This document shows positions 1 through 11,140 of a DNA stretch of 30,000 bases, piece after piece (position 1 is the first letter of the stretch; every line of letters begins with the position of its first letter). The notes beneath the pieces are model-generated. The model did no database searches. It was not told where the DNA came from and saw only the letters and a program-made list of their open reading frames with translations. Origin of the DNA: Adiantum capillus-veneris (taxonomy: Eukaryota; Streptophyta; Polypodiopsida; Polypodiales; Pteridaceae); the NCBI GenBank assembly GCA_014529385.2, contig CM043944.1, forward strand, positions 77,544,884 to 77,574,883, given 5' to 3'. The position numbers and the translations under genes were made by a program.

Positions 1-544
1 TTCCAAAATTTCTATTTACCAAAGAAATATGCTACATCCAGATCATCCGGCTATAAAATCTTTCAACAATCCAAAGAGCAGAACAGATTTATGTTAACCT
101 GTAGATTAGGAGCTGAGGAAACCTCCACATTCGTCTTTTCAGATTTTCTCGGCATGTTGAGCCCACAGCTTCAGCAGATATTCACTCACACAGTAATGAA
201 CTCACACACACAGAGAGGTGAAAATGGAAAAAACGTTGCTAAGTGAGTATGAGTACTCACCTTGTGAGTAATTTATACAAGTTGATGCCATCTGCAGAAG
301 ACGTGACCCACAATATTACCAGCCCCTACAATCGAGGTCGCTATATGAGGGCAAATCCTTAGGGATTACACCCAGCAAGAGATCCGGCAGATTCAGGCCA
401 CTTACGCGCTAATTCTGCTTACCCTAATCAGCTGCAGATACACCCCACAGTACAGGCGGTAGCATGCAGCAGGAGGCACGATCACTTAATACAGGGAATA
501 AAAGCCAAGCATAGAGCATTTCTAATTTATCCTAAAAAAGGTAA
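1..544. other. Non-coding flank, no gene seen
   Basis: No ORF, RNA gene or repeat family could be supported in this stretch. Base composition is ordinary for the window. It leads into the tandem duplication that starts near 545. Confidence 0.5.
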
Positions 545-1290
545 AGATAACATTAAGTTACATGCAAGGACAGGCAATATAGTCCGCCACCTCATGGCCC
601 CAAATAACTAAGCATTCCCATAGTCTACACCAAGTCGGAGTTATTGTAGCCAGCATAGAATCTGTTCTCATATAATTCCCTGAACCATATAATAAGCTCA
701 TGTCATGCTAAAAGGTGAGAGATTTACCACCATTGGGTAGTTTTTTTTAAATTTCCATTTTTGTCTCGGAGTCGTAAAATAGGTTTATAAAAGAGAAAGG
801 GATATTTTTACAAAAAACCGAGTCCAGATTCAATTTTCCGGAGCAACTCCAGCTACATTGCACACTTGATGAAACAAACCATACTACATAGATTTTCTGA
901 ACAATGAACAGATAGTATAAAGTTAAATGCATGGACAGCTCATATTGTACACCACATATCTAATTGTAATGGATAACAAACTATTCCATAGTCGATATCT
1001 GGTACATAAATTAGTTACGAGTTTATTGTATTAAGCCTCGGATGATCATAAATAGCAGTTTTACACCTACTTCCCAACCCTATAGTAAGCTTTATGTCAT
1101 TTAGCTATCACTAGGGTAAAATATGCACCAATCATAAAGGTGAGAGTATAACCAATTTTGGGTAATCAATTTTCTTTCCAATCTGGTCTAGGAGTCAAAA
1201 AACAACGGGTCTATAAAAGATGGTTGATATTCTTACAAAAACCAAGTCTAGAGTAACCTTTCCGGAGTTTAGCATCTTCAGCTAATCTGC
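545..1290 (+). repeat. Degenerate tandem duplication, about 370-425 bp unit, two copies
   Basis: The block from about 545 to 870 is repeated in diverged form from about 910 to 1290. Shared landmarks appear in the same order in both: GTTA-ATGCA-GGACAG (557 and 922), CCATAGTC, AAAGGTGAGAG, an AGGAGTC or GGAGTC box, TATAAAAG (786 and 1212), TTCTTACAAAAACC or its equivalent, and TTTCCGGAG near the end. Spacing grows from about 365 to 426 bp across the unit, so the second copy has gained some sequence. No coding capacity is evident. The unit could be an old promoter duplication or part of an unrecognised repeat. Confidence 0.75.
1212..1219 (+). promoter_or_regulatory. TATA-like box (TATAAAAG)
   Basis: TATAAAAG lies 95 bases upstream of the ATG at 1307, a plausible distance for a plant core promoter plus a short leader. 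The same box occurs at 786-793 in the first tandem copy. This is a motif match only; no expression evidence exists here. Confidence 0.3.
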
Positions 1291-1306
1291 TTACCCGACG
1301 TATCTA

Positions 1307-1822
1307 ATGGCATACGGTCAAGAACAGGTTTTTTCCATAGCAACTGCACATCTTTATCTGTCAAGTACATCTACTCGGAGAGCAACCTTACTCCGTTATG
1401 AACTTCATTTATTTCCGCAGTTAGAAACCTCATTTTCCCAAACTAAGTGGTGGACCTATCAAGACCGAGTGACGCGAGTGACTCTTTGGGGTCATGAGCA
1501 TTTTAAAAACAATATCCGTTTGGCGATGGTTGCTGAGGTACTGGGACTAGGGCCACAGTATTATTACATAGAATATTCAATAAAGCCAGGTTTTTCAAAT
1601 CAGTTATACCTGCTAGCCCAGTTTCTACCTTCTCATAAGATTTTCTTGTTCCGTAGTTATGGTCATCAACTAAGAGGATATTTTAACATTACTCCCCGCA
1701 CTCGGGAGTATGGGGTAGTCTTGGCGACTCGTATCCTACCTTTAGCTGAGCGTCCAAACACCTGCTTCTACTGTGACAGTTGTTTGTGTGATCATGTAAT
1801 GGGCGGCATAATAGAGATGTAG
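1307..1822 (+). CDS. Hypothetical protein, 171 codons, not recognised
   Basis: An ATG-initiated reading frame of 171 codons ends in TAG just before the GT microsatellite. I do not recognise the protein. It is rich in aromatic and aliphatic residues (Tyr, Phe, Leu), has a Cys cluster near the C-terminus (CFYCDSCLC) and shows no signal peptide, clear membrane segment or known motif. It follows a tandem duplication whose second copy carries a TATA-like box 95 bases upstream, which is mild support for a real gene or exon. Against it, a frame of this length is expected about once by chance in 30 kb, and no homologue or splice structure can be shown. It could also be a fragment of an unknown transposable element. 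Confidence 0.3.
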   Translation: MAYGQEQVFSIATAHLYLSSTSTRRATLLRYELHLFPQLETSFSQTKWWTYQDRVTRVTLWGHEHFKNNIRLAMVAEVLGLGPQYYYIEYSIKPGFSNQLYLLAQFLPSHKIFLFRSYGHQLRGYFNITPRTREYGVVLATRILPLAERPNTCFYCDSCLCDHVMGGIIEM

Positions 1823-1873
1823 ATGAAGGGCTCCTGAAATAATCATCAGCTAAGCTTTTTTGTTCAGTGACAG

Positions 1874-1878
<5 letters not shown>

Positions 1879-1958
<80 letters not shown>
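1879..1958. repeat. (GT)40 microsatellite
   Basis: Eighty bases of uninterrupted GT. Both strands give long artificial frames encoding alternating His/Thr or Cys/Val, which are not genes. Confidence 0.98.
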
Positions 1959-1962
<4 letters not shown>

Positions 1963-3900
1963 CAATAACAATATAAAATATGCACCAAAGAATCCTTTCA
2001 GATCACAAAAGACACTAGAAACTATGTCAATGGAAAGGTGATATGATTCCCATTCATAGTACAAAATGGTCTTTATACATAAGTGCTGAAATCAAGAGCC
2101 GAAAGATATAATAGTCTGCTATCTTCAAGCCAAGGAACTTTGAAAACCATAGTTGAGAAGGTAACCCTTACAAGGGTTTTCAATCTCTAATAAAAATAAC
2201 CGAACAGTGGATGATCTTTTGTTATTGTTGCAGTTGTCGTTGTAATCCCAAGGAAAGAATCTCTTCCCTGTCACCATCCAAGAAACACAAGCCCGTTCAG
2301 AACTGGCATTACTTTGGGAAGACAGGTGTCAACGACTCCCTCCCCTTGTTATTGGTGACAAAAATTACAACAAAAACTAACAACATAACATAGATCAAAT
2401 ATTATATTAAAAGACTGAGCAATTTATTTCCGATATTCTTTACATCATTTGGTTCTAGAAAAAATCGAACAGCATCTCCTTTGTAAATTGGATCAATTCT
2501 CAAAAGTCGAGTCTAATGCCATCTCATTTGAGACCCCCACTTGAGGATTAAGGAACTTTTAGCAATCATTGGATTAATTTCAAAGCAAATTACAAACCTT
2601 TGTTTCAAAAACTATGCATTTATCCATCAAGAAAGGATAGCATCAAACAGCTCTGTGAATTCACCACTATATACTTACCTTCATCAAAAGTGAATTCCTG
2701 CATAGAAGTACAATTTAAGAGAGTTGGTTTTTACTAGTATCGGTAGTAAGTCGTATTGCATCCTTCATCTACAATGTTACAGGTATGCATATGCTCTTGC
2801 TAGCCTTGAACACAAGATAAATTAGTTCCAAGCTAATAAATTTGGGTAAGGTAGCCTTGAAATGCTTCAATGCCTTCCCATCTCATAGTATATTATCCAA
2901 TCCAAAACCGCTTCCAAAAGATATACCATATATAATGTCATTTATATTTATATATACCTATAAATGAGATACCAAAGGATAGTACCTTATGTGGCTATAC
3001 AAAGACATGTTTTAGGATCCAAACCACCTCACAATTTGATGCTCAATATCGTATATCCAGTGAGTATAAGTTTCCAAGTCAGATGTTGATAATGGTAATT
3101 TCACATGAAAAATCTGCTAGTCAAACAGGGTTACTATTTACCTCAACAACAACCCTGAAATCTCAGTCCGCAATCAATCCAAAATCATTGTGATATCCCA
3201 GCATGGCAGCCAGCTTGTTTAAGCAAAGAATTTGTGAGTTGTCCATCGAGGACTGTGTAAGGATCATTTAGACAACCCTAGGGCATGTCTTCAAAAGACA
3301 ATCTCCAAGTGAGTGTTGATTAGCCTAGGTGTATGTGTTCATGATGAAATTACCAGTTCTTATGGATACAAAAGGCCAAATCCTAAGAATTACTGTAACC
3401 AATCATTATGCTCAAGACTACTTACATCTATTTATGAATACACAAAAGCAAAATGTACTGAGTCAGAGCATAAGCACCTACAAAGCAAGAGATTGGGTAA
3501 GATGTATTCACACAAATGGAACCTCAAAAGATTTAGAACCAGTATTAAAAACACATAAAGATACACTTAAGTTCAACTCTCCAATACCTCAGTATCATTT
3601 AAAATCTACATTCTTACAAAACCTATGTACTGAGTAGGTGCATAAGTACCTACCTGAATGTCGACCCAACTGTGTCCAAGGGGCAACCTTGAAATTGGAC
3701 AATGGTTCGAGAGCCTGAGTTTTGAGAGAGAAATTGGTATGAGGTTGTCAGGATGCTAGAGCTCCAGCATTGGGTGATGTATCCCTTCATTCGCCTGCTA
3801 AAGGAAATCATATCTATGTTGATCATGTGTGTCCGTTTGTGTGCATAGCACTCAAATAGTGCTTCCAAGCCCTCGCAGAAGGTCCTCTTTGAGTCAAAAA
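1959..3900. other. Non-coding stretch, no gene seen
   Basis: AT-rich sequence with scattered stops in all frames. The open frames at 2211-2393 and 3313-3637 are short, overlap one another in different frames and encode nothing recognisable. No tRNA, transposon terminus or protein relic could be identified. Confidence 0.5.
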
Positions 3901-3906
3901 GTGTGT

Positions 3907-3946
<40 letters not shown>
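3901..3946. repeat. GT microsatellite with one interruption
   Basis: Forty-six bases of GT broken once by an AT step near 3911. Confidence 0.95.
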
Positions 3947-4624
<678 letters not shown>

Positions 4625-4836
4625 GCCTCTCACCCTATGCTCAAATAAAACCTAGGTTTAATGTAATCTGCAAATTTTCAAATTTACCTCCAACTTTCAA
4701 TTTGAAGGTGAGAAAGCCTACAAAATTTAGAGAAAGTTTTGTGGAAGCCTACAAATTTAGTCAATTTACCTCCAAAATCACTCATATGTAGATTTGCCAA
4801 GTTTTTGGGGGCAAAAATTTCAATCAGTGCTCTCAC

Positions 4837-5189
<353 letters not shown>

Positions 5190-5244
<55 letters not shown>
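5190..5244. repeat. (GA)27 microsatellite
   Basis: Pure GA run of 55 bases. A shorter AG run recurs at about 5281-5292. Confidence 0.97.
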
Positions 5245-5247
<3 letters not shown>

Positions 5248-5310
5248 CTAGAATTGCAACTTGCAAACAGTGTGTAAAGAAAGAGAGAGAGAATAAGTCT
5301 CCCTTATGGA

Positions 5311-5665
5311 ATTGCTTAGTGAGGACTCCCCATAGGCCCTATAAAAGGCATTTAATTTGGAGGGCCCTTCATTAGTTAACACAATTGCCCACAAGTTGGA
5401 GTCATAATAGGTTGCTTTGGCACATGCAGAGAAGCGCATGCCAATCAGGCATCTTATCGAAGCAGCCAATTCAAAAGAAGTATCAAGAGTCTGGATGGTG
5501 GTTGGAGAGCCCTCTAAGAAAACAAATGGAGTCACCAGACTCGACGTCACTACGCATGTTCGAGGCACATCAAGAAAATCAAAAGCATACGGGCCCCATG
5601 TCAGGCAAGTAAAGGGCCTGACAATGGTGCCTTTAGAGGGCCTATGGGGGAGCCCTCTATTTGCT
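5311..5665. repeat. Imperfect inverted-repeat structure, possible non-autonomous DNA element
   Basis: The segment at about 5311-5360, containing ACTCCCCATAGGCCCT, reappears in inverted form at about 5600-5665, where the + strand reads AGGGCCTATGGGGGAGCCCT. The match continues loosely through AAAGGCA and AGGGCCC blocks. About 240 bases lie between the arms. A related block (CTCCCATAGGCCCTCTCC followed by GGAGGGCCCTCC and ATTTGCTCC) occurs at about 26650-26697. The arrangement resembles a small terminal-inverted-repeat element, but no target duplication or transposase was found, so family and ends are unknown. Confidence 0.4.
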
Positions 5666-5701
5666 CCACCTTGCTACAATTTAGCATTGCTTGCTTATAT
5701 A

Positions 5702-5836
<135 letters not shown>

Positions 5837-5970
5837 TACTTGATTACGAGTGTATTAGAGCGAGAAGGTCCATACTTGTGTACAAGATGGTAAGACTGCC
5901 AACTAATTTGTATAGAAGAAGATTGGAGGAGAGGAGCCTCTATCTCTTCATTGTAATGAGTAAGGAGTCT

Positions 5971-5971
5971 A

Positions 5972-6015
<44 letters not shown>

Positions 6016-6016
6016 G
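5971..6016. repeat. Compound microsatellite (TG)n then (AG)n
   Basis: TG from about 5972 to 5994 switches to GA up to 6016. It is the third compound array in 1.5 kb with the same order of units, and it ends about 45 bases before element A begins. Confidence 0.95.
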
Positions 6017-6315
6017 TAATAGGAAAAATAGCACGAGGTCTTAGGAGCTATGCTACATGTCTTGTCATTAAATATCTAATATCTAGCCAACCCAAATGAT
6101 TTTCTCATATTAAATTGATCATTTAATGTGGGATAATAAACGGGAACAAGGGCTAGAATATAGACATGTGCTTACGGATCTATCTCAACACGGGGCCAAT
6201 GGTAAAGGGGCCCAAATGAGAGATGGTCTGTCAAAGAGTAAGGTTAACTAATGGAGCTTAAAAGACCTTAGGGTTAGCTTCATTAAAGACCTCCAATGGT
6301 TAGTGTTAAAAGCCC

Positions 6316-6543
6316 TTTGACCTTAAGCAAGCTAGGGCTGAGCTTGAGGTGGGAACCCGACCTAAACTTGTCTTTGACCTTAAGCAAGCTAGGGTTGTTC
6401 TTGAGGTGGAAACCCGACCTAAACTTGTTTTTGACCTTAGGCAAGCTAGGGTTGTGCTTGAGGTGGGAACTCGAGCTAAACTTGCCTTTGACCTTAGGCA
6501 AGTTAGGGCTGAGCTTGAGGTGGGAACTCCACCTAAGGTGCTT
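6316..6543. repeat. 57-bp tandem repeat, four copies, inside element A 5' LTR
   Basis: Units begin at TTTGACCTTA: 6316, 6373, 6430 and 6487, exactly 57 bases apart. Each contains a CAAGCTAGGG-TG-CTTGAGGTGGGAAC core. As 57 is divisible by three and lacks stops in several frames, the array makes overlapping open frames on both strands that look like 19-residue protein repeats. The same array is in the right LTR, so it belongs to the element rather than to a gene. Confidence 0.95.
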
Positions 6544-6587
6544 GTCATGCTTGATGACTAAGGTACTTGAGGTACTTGTCATACTTC

Positions 6588-6771
6588 ATGAGGAAGTTGC
6601 TTGAGAAGCTTCCTATGCATGGGGGGTAAGATGCTTGAGTCAAAAAGAGACCCTACACAATTAATGAGGAAGTTGCTTGGGAAGCTTCCTATGCATGGGA
6701 GGTAAGATACTTAAGTCAAAAAGAGACCCTACACACTTAATGAGGAAGTTGCTTGAGAAGCTTCCTATGCA
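6588..6771. repeat. 76-bp tandem repeat, two full copies and a partial third, element A 5' LTR
   Basis: Units start at ATGAGGAAGTTGCTTG: 6588, 6664 and 6740. Each carries GAAGCTTCCTATGCATG and GTCAAAAAGAGACCCTACAC; the third stops after CCTATGCAT. Internal inverted pieces (GAAGCTTC) give each unit a small palindrome. Confidence 0.95.
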
Positions 6772-6967
6772 TAAAAGTCCCAAAGTTAGGGGAATCTTTG
6801 ACCTAACCTTCCACTCACCCAAGGGGCACCCCTTTTCTAAAAGGGCAATGGGACACATGTTAGACTCTCACTAAGCTTAACCACATGGGGTGCTTGAATG
6901 CTATTGGTTGGGCTAAAGAGGGGTCCAATGAGCTTCTAATTCCATCCAACAAATATCTAGATATTTT

Positions 6968-6970
<3 letters not shown>

Positions 6971-7007
<37 letters not shown>
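6971..7007. repeat. (TC)n tract in element A 5' LTR
   Basis: Pure pyrimidine dinucleotide run, present at the same LTR position in the right copy (25003-25035) with slightly different length. Confidence 0.95.
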
Positions 7008-7008
<1 letters not shown>

Positions 7009-7184
7009 AGGGGTAAGGAGGACACTCGTCAAAAGACTACCCATGTACTTGACTGCATGCTGCATGTGATTGGCTAGGGGGAGAGGGGTCCAATGAGATT
7101 GAAGCATATGGAAAAGCTAGCACTCACCCAAAGCAAGGAGAGGGGGTGCTAGGGGGATATACTCCACAGAGCCATAGCCGTTAG

Positions 7185-7920
7185 CTATTAGCTGTTCTAC
7201 ATGCCCTAGACACATGGAAGCACTATATATTGGGGACTCCATTCATCTTACGAACAGAGCATCAAAGTCTCAAGTACTTCATGATGCAAACAAATCTTTC
7301 CGACAAACAAATGAGGTGGGAAAATTTTCTTTCACAATTTAATTTCCACATTGCTCACATTCCTAGTAAGCACAATCAAGTGGCTGATGCACTTTCACGA
7401 CGACCAAAAGTTAATGTTGTGTCAATAGCAACTCACAATGATTTATCTTCTATGATAGATGATTATGCTACTGACCCTGACTTTAAAGGCATAATGTCAG
7501 CCCTTGCTTTGGGTAAGAAAGAGGAACCGTTCACCTTGCAGGATGGTTATCTTCTCCATGGCAATAGGCTATGTGTTATCCACACCCTTTGTGATAAAGT
7601 CATGTATGAATCCCATGCTCCTCCCTATGCGGGGCATAGAGGCATTCAACCTACTCTTCGAGGAGTAGAGATGTACTCTTATTGGCCTACCATGAAAGTG
7701 GACATACAAGAATGTAGTGGTCTTTCAAAATGTGTAGTATGCCAAAAGACCAAGTATGATAGAGGGAAGCAACCTGGATTACTCCAGCCATTGCCAATTC
7801 CTAATTCACCATGGGAGAGTATATCCATGGATTTTATCTTTAGATTACCAAAATCTATCTATGGGAATACGGGATTATGGACAATAGTCGACAGGTTTAG
7901 CAAGCAAGAACACTTATCCC
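7185..7920 (+). pseudogene. Element A pol fragment: RNase H C-terminal part and integrase N-terminal part
   Basis: The frame opens inside RNase H, with ALDTWKHYI then LRTEHQSLKYF and, later, the HNQVADALSRRP block that ends gypsy RNase H. It continues into integrase: an HHCC zinc finger (HAPPYAGHRG, then CSGLSKCVVCQK) and the start of the catalytic core (WESISMDFI, containing the first catalytic Asp; then TIVDRFSK). At 7916-7920 the core is cut by insertion of element B, and the other half resumes at 22759. One base appears missing just before the insertion (CACTT rather than CACTTT), which shifts the frame. There is no start codon of its own; the 5' side is a deletion junction with the truncated LTR. 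Enzymatically dead. Confidence 0.92.
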
Positions 7921-8231
7921 TATTACACTCACGTGTCCCTCGGGTAGTTTTGATGTGAACTGTTTCCCTATACACGGGAACTTTTTACTCTAGTGCTGGC
8001 TAGAGGTTTTTTCCCCGTGTAACCACATATACACACTATACGCATGTGTGGTGGTACGTTGTACTTAGGGAGACTCGTATCTTTCTCTCATACTCACACT
8101 TGAACTCTTTATAACAAAGTGAGGGAGCTTCAAGCTATCAAGCTTCTTGTTGTGTGTGTGTGTGTGTATCTACGGGTGTGTGTGTGTGTGCGCACGTCTA
8201 TAGCTTCCCTCACTCCCTTCTTCACCCAACA
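7921..8231 (+). repeat. Element B 5' LTR
   Basis: Begins TATTACACTCACGTG directly after the ATCCC duplication and ends CACCCAACA at 8231, where the primer site starts. It contains a variable GT-rich stretch near 8150-8190 that is longer than in the 3' copy. Confidence 0.93.
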
Positions 8232-8245
8232 ATGGTAATAGAGCA
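8232..8245 (+). promoter_or_regulatory. Element B primer-binding site (initiator Met tRNA type)
   Basis: ATGGTAATAGAGC begins one base after the LTR end. The usual plant copia site is TGGTATCAGAGC, complementary to the 3' end of initiator methionine tRNA; this copy differs at two adjacent positions. Confidence 0.85.
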
Positions 8246-8539
8246 CGCTCTTTAGCTCCCACAAGCATTCTCCTTTCTCCATACCTCATATTAGGTTTTG
8301 TAGGAGGTGCAGCCTCGGGACAGCTAGTCACCGTTTTGCTCGCCACGGGTGCTCCGGGTGTCCATTTTGCTCAACCTAGGACTCAAAACGAAGCTAAGAA
8401 CGAGTACTACGCAATGATATCTTAAATCAGTATTTTTGGACACATTAAGGCTTTGCTGTAACAGCATTTACAGGTCGGCATATTTTCTGCAGGTTTTGTC
8501 GAGAGTGCATTTCTTGCCAATTTATTGTTCGTGGGTGCT
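8246..8539 (+). other. Element B leader between primer site and gag
   Basis: Untranslated leader of the copia element. It is 294 bases with no ORF worth reporting, as expected between primer site and gag start. Confidence 0.7.
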
Positions 8540-8760
8540 ATGGCAAGCAACAATGACTTGTTTGGAATGCTTCAGCTGAGGATAAGCTTGATGGGACCAA
8601 TTATCTGATGTGGTCTTACATGATGAAACATGTGCTTCTTGCAAAGCAACTATGGAACATTGTGGCGGATGTAGACAAGAGACCTGGCAGTTCTACTTCT
8701 ACTGTTACAGATGCAAGTAGCTCTTCAACATTTGTTTCTTTATCTTCTCCACCTACACAG
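8540..8760 (+). pseudogene. Element B gag, 5' fragment
   Basis: Gag is the structural protein of the virus-like particle. A likely start ATG at 8540 reads MASNND; the recognisable copia gag N-terminal region (KLDGTNYLMWSYMMKHVLL) is in another frame beginning near 8581, so at least one frameshift separates them. That second frame runs to CCACCTACACAG at 8760, where element C is inserted, and resumes without loss of a codon at 20032. Confidence 0.88.
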
Positions 8761-10024
8761 TGATGGGAGAAAAGCGATACCCGGACCTCGACGGCCTCTA
8801 AAACGCCAGGAGTCGATGCACGCTTTGAGCCGGTCACGGTAAAGCGAACAGGAGGGGCACCACCCAGCTTTGAGCAGCTAGGACGCAGACAACGGTGATG
8901 TGAACACCGCAAACTTATACACACACACACACACACACACAAAGAGAGAGAGAGCTTTGACAAATGATGAAAACCCTCGGGGGTGTGAGGGAGAATTATT
9001 TCTTGCCGTATTTACAATGACTTCCTTCCGGCGCGGTGACACACCATGGTAATAGAGAGATAGCGAGAAGGGATGGTAAATCTACTTGGTGAGTTCTCTA
9101 AAGACGACTCAATGATATGAAACTTGCTACCAAGAATGTGTATGTGTGTGTGCATCGACCATTGGAGTCGAGAGGTGGATGTAGCTCCCTTCACATGATG
9201 CAATTCCCAAAGCAAACCATCACACAAGTCCCCTCCCCGTGAGGCCAATAGTGTCAATTCCTCCCACTAAAACTCTACCAAGTGTTGACCTCTCATGAAC
9301 TGCCTCCCCCCCCCGATAGTCACCTCTCAGTGCCCTTTTATAGGTGTTGGTTGCTTTAGATTAGGGTAATCTAGCTTGATTAGGGTAAGCTAATCGGGGA
9401 GACAAAGCATGGCGGTGGGCCCGGTGTGGTTGACCCTTGCTTTGTCTTGGGAGTTATTAAAAATGAAAACCTCTAGGTGGGCCTTTGTGACCATCACCCA
9501 GAGAGAGGGAAATTTACAAGTTGGGATATCTTTACAAGGCTTGGGTGAAAACTGAAAAATGATGATGATAATGACCTATGGTTTACTGAAAATGGTGTCG
9601 TGGTCGCGAAATGTCGATGAATGGTAGCTTTGCCGGTGCATCGGTGTAGTGCGTACGTCTTTTCGGGGTCGGCCGGGGCATGTCTTCGGTGCCTTTGTTC
9701 TTTTTGTTGTCGGTGTCACGTGATCCGGGTCGTCCTGCTTTGTTGATGTTGTCGTAATCGTTAAATCCTCCTTTTTTGTATTTTTTTATGTCTGTGCATT
9801 TATGCGTGTGTGTGTGTGTATGTATGGGTGCGTGTCTAAATATGTATATGTATAAGTGTGTGCGCGAGTGTGCGTGGGAACGGGGGGTGTATGTATAATA
9901 TATATATTTATTTATTTATTTTTATTTTTTTATTTATTTTTTTCTTTCGCTTTCTGTTGGCGACGCAGAGGCGGAGGAAGGGGGGGGGGGGATGCTGAAT
10001 GAGAGAGGGGTGCGTGCGTGTGCT

Positions 10025-10085
<61 letters not shown>

Positions 10086-11073
10086 GCGGGTGCATGTGTT
10101 GTTCTTGCAAGTGCGCTGGCTGCGGAGAGAGAGCACGACAGTGAGCGGGGCCGCCTGCTGTGCACAGTGCGAGGGAGAGAGGGAAAGGGTGTGGAGAGGG
10201 GGGTGAGAGGATAGGGGGGGGGTTAGTGTGGTGTGGTGTACGTTCACAGCGCCCACGAGGGCAAGGGGAAAAGACGGGCGACAGGGGCGAGGCCGCCTAC
10301 TGCTGTGAGCGCGCTGAAAATCGAGGGGGGGGTGAGATTGGTCAACGGGAGAGTGTGAGAGAGAGAGAGGTTTTAGGTCTTAGAGATGGTTTCCACCAAG
10401 GAAAAGAGGGGAAGATAGGAGGTGTGAGGGTTGTGAGGGGGGGTGAGAGGATAGGGGTGGGAGAGAGAAAATATAGAGAGAGAGGGAGAGAATGGAGAGA
10501 GAGAGAGGGAATCCTCTAAGGCCTGCAGGACCGCTTCCAAGAGAGAGAGAGAGATAGATGATAGGGGAGAGAGGTGTGAGACCAGTGGTCCACCAGGAAG
10601 AAAACAAAGGGGGGCGGTGGGGGTATAAGGCCAGTGGAATGTGGACGAGGGGGAAAATGGGGATAGACGGCCCGCTAGAGGGTGTGGACGAGCAGAGGGA
10701 GAGAGAGAAAGAATATTTGAAAGAGAGAGAGGGAGAATATACAATATCTGTGGCGGCCCACCGAAGGGTGTGACAGAGGCACCGGTGTCTTATGCGCCCA
10801 CCGGGTCGAGTGATGCAACGACAGAGTAGGAGAGAGAGAGAGAATATTGGTGGAGCCGAGCAGTAGGAGAGAGAGTGAGTCCATCTTCTAGCGATAATAG
10901 AGGGGTGTGGCCAAACTGGCGACGCCCCGCTATTGGGTAAGCTTAGAGGGGGGGGGGGGGGTGAATGGTAAATACCTTCTTTTTTGTTTTTTTGTTTTCT
11001 TCTTCTTTGGTAATACGGCCTTCCTTTCTTAGTGTGTGGTTCTCGCGGTCGCGGTTTCAAAAACCGACCGTCA
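8761..11073 (-). repeat. Element C 3' LTR
   Basis: Matches 17695-20030 through its whole length. It contains GT, AG, poly-G and AT-rich tracts whose lengths differ between copies. The + strand from about 10160 to 10900 is very purine-rich, mostly G and A. Several long - strand frames here (for example 10380-11060) are products of this skew and are not genes. Confidence 0.93.
10028..10083. repeat. (GT)28 tract in element C 3' LTR
   Basis: The corresponding place in the other LTR (about 18954-19006) is also GT-rich but shorter and interrupted, so the tract has changed length since insertion. Confidence 0.95.
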
Positions 11074-11090
11074 TTAGCCCTCCCATCTGG
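11074..11090 (-). promoter_or_regulatory. Element C polypurine tract
   Basis: Read on the - strand, ATGGGAGGGCTAA runs up to the 3' LTR start TGACGG. A purine-rich stretch at this place primes plus-strand DNA synthesis in LTR elements. Confidence 0.65.
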
Positions 11091-11140
11091 CTAGAGGCAT
11101 TCATGCTTCTAGCCCTTCCTCTGCATCTTTAGTTGTGGAA

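Larger units (their letters stand above)
6063..7168 (+). repeat. Element A 5' LTR, truncated at its 3' side
   Basis: Matches 24096-25196 of the right LTR almost base for base, including both internal tandem arrays and the TC run. Similarity stops at the shared ACTCCACA ending at 7168; the right LTR goes on about 700 bases further. In the left copy the next sequence is RNase H coding DNA, so one deletion removed the LTR 3' part, primer site, gag, protease and most of RT. Confidence 0.92.

Noticed and set aside
3313-3637. Two overlapping + strand frames of 81 and 102 codons
   Set aside because: Different frames over the same DNA, no recognisable motif, and lengths expected by chance in AT-rich sequence.
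3695-3720. GGTTCGAGAGCC, a tRNA T-loop-like sequence
   Set aside because: No matching acceptor stem, D-arm or anticodon arm could be placed around it.
6316-6543. CRISPR-like array
   Set aside because: The units are head-to-tail tandem copies with no unique spacers, inside a retrotransposon LTR of a plant.
6283-6604. Repeat-protein-like frames on both strands (and at 24313-24601)
   Set aside because: Produced by the 57-bp LTR array, whose period is a multiple of three. Present in both LTRs and in several frames at once.
10380-11060. 226-codon - strand frame, and its partner at 19450-20115
   Set aside because: Both lie in the purine-skewed LTRs of element C; low-complexity Ser/Leu/Pro content explains the lack of stops.
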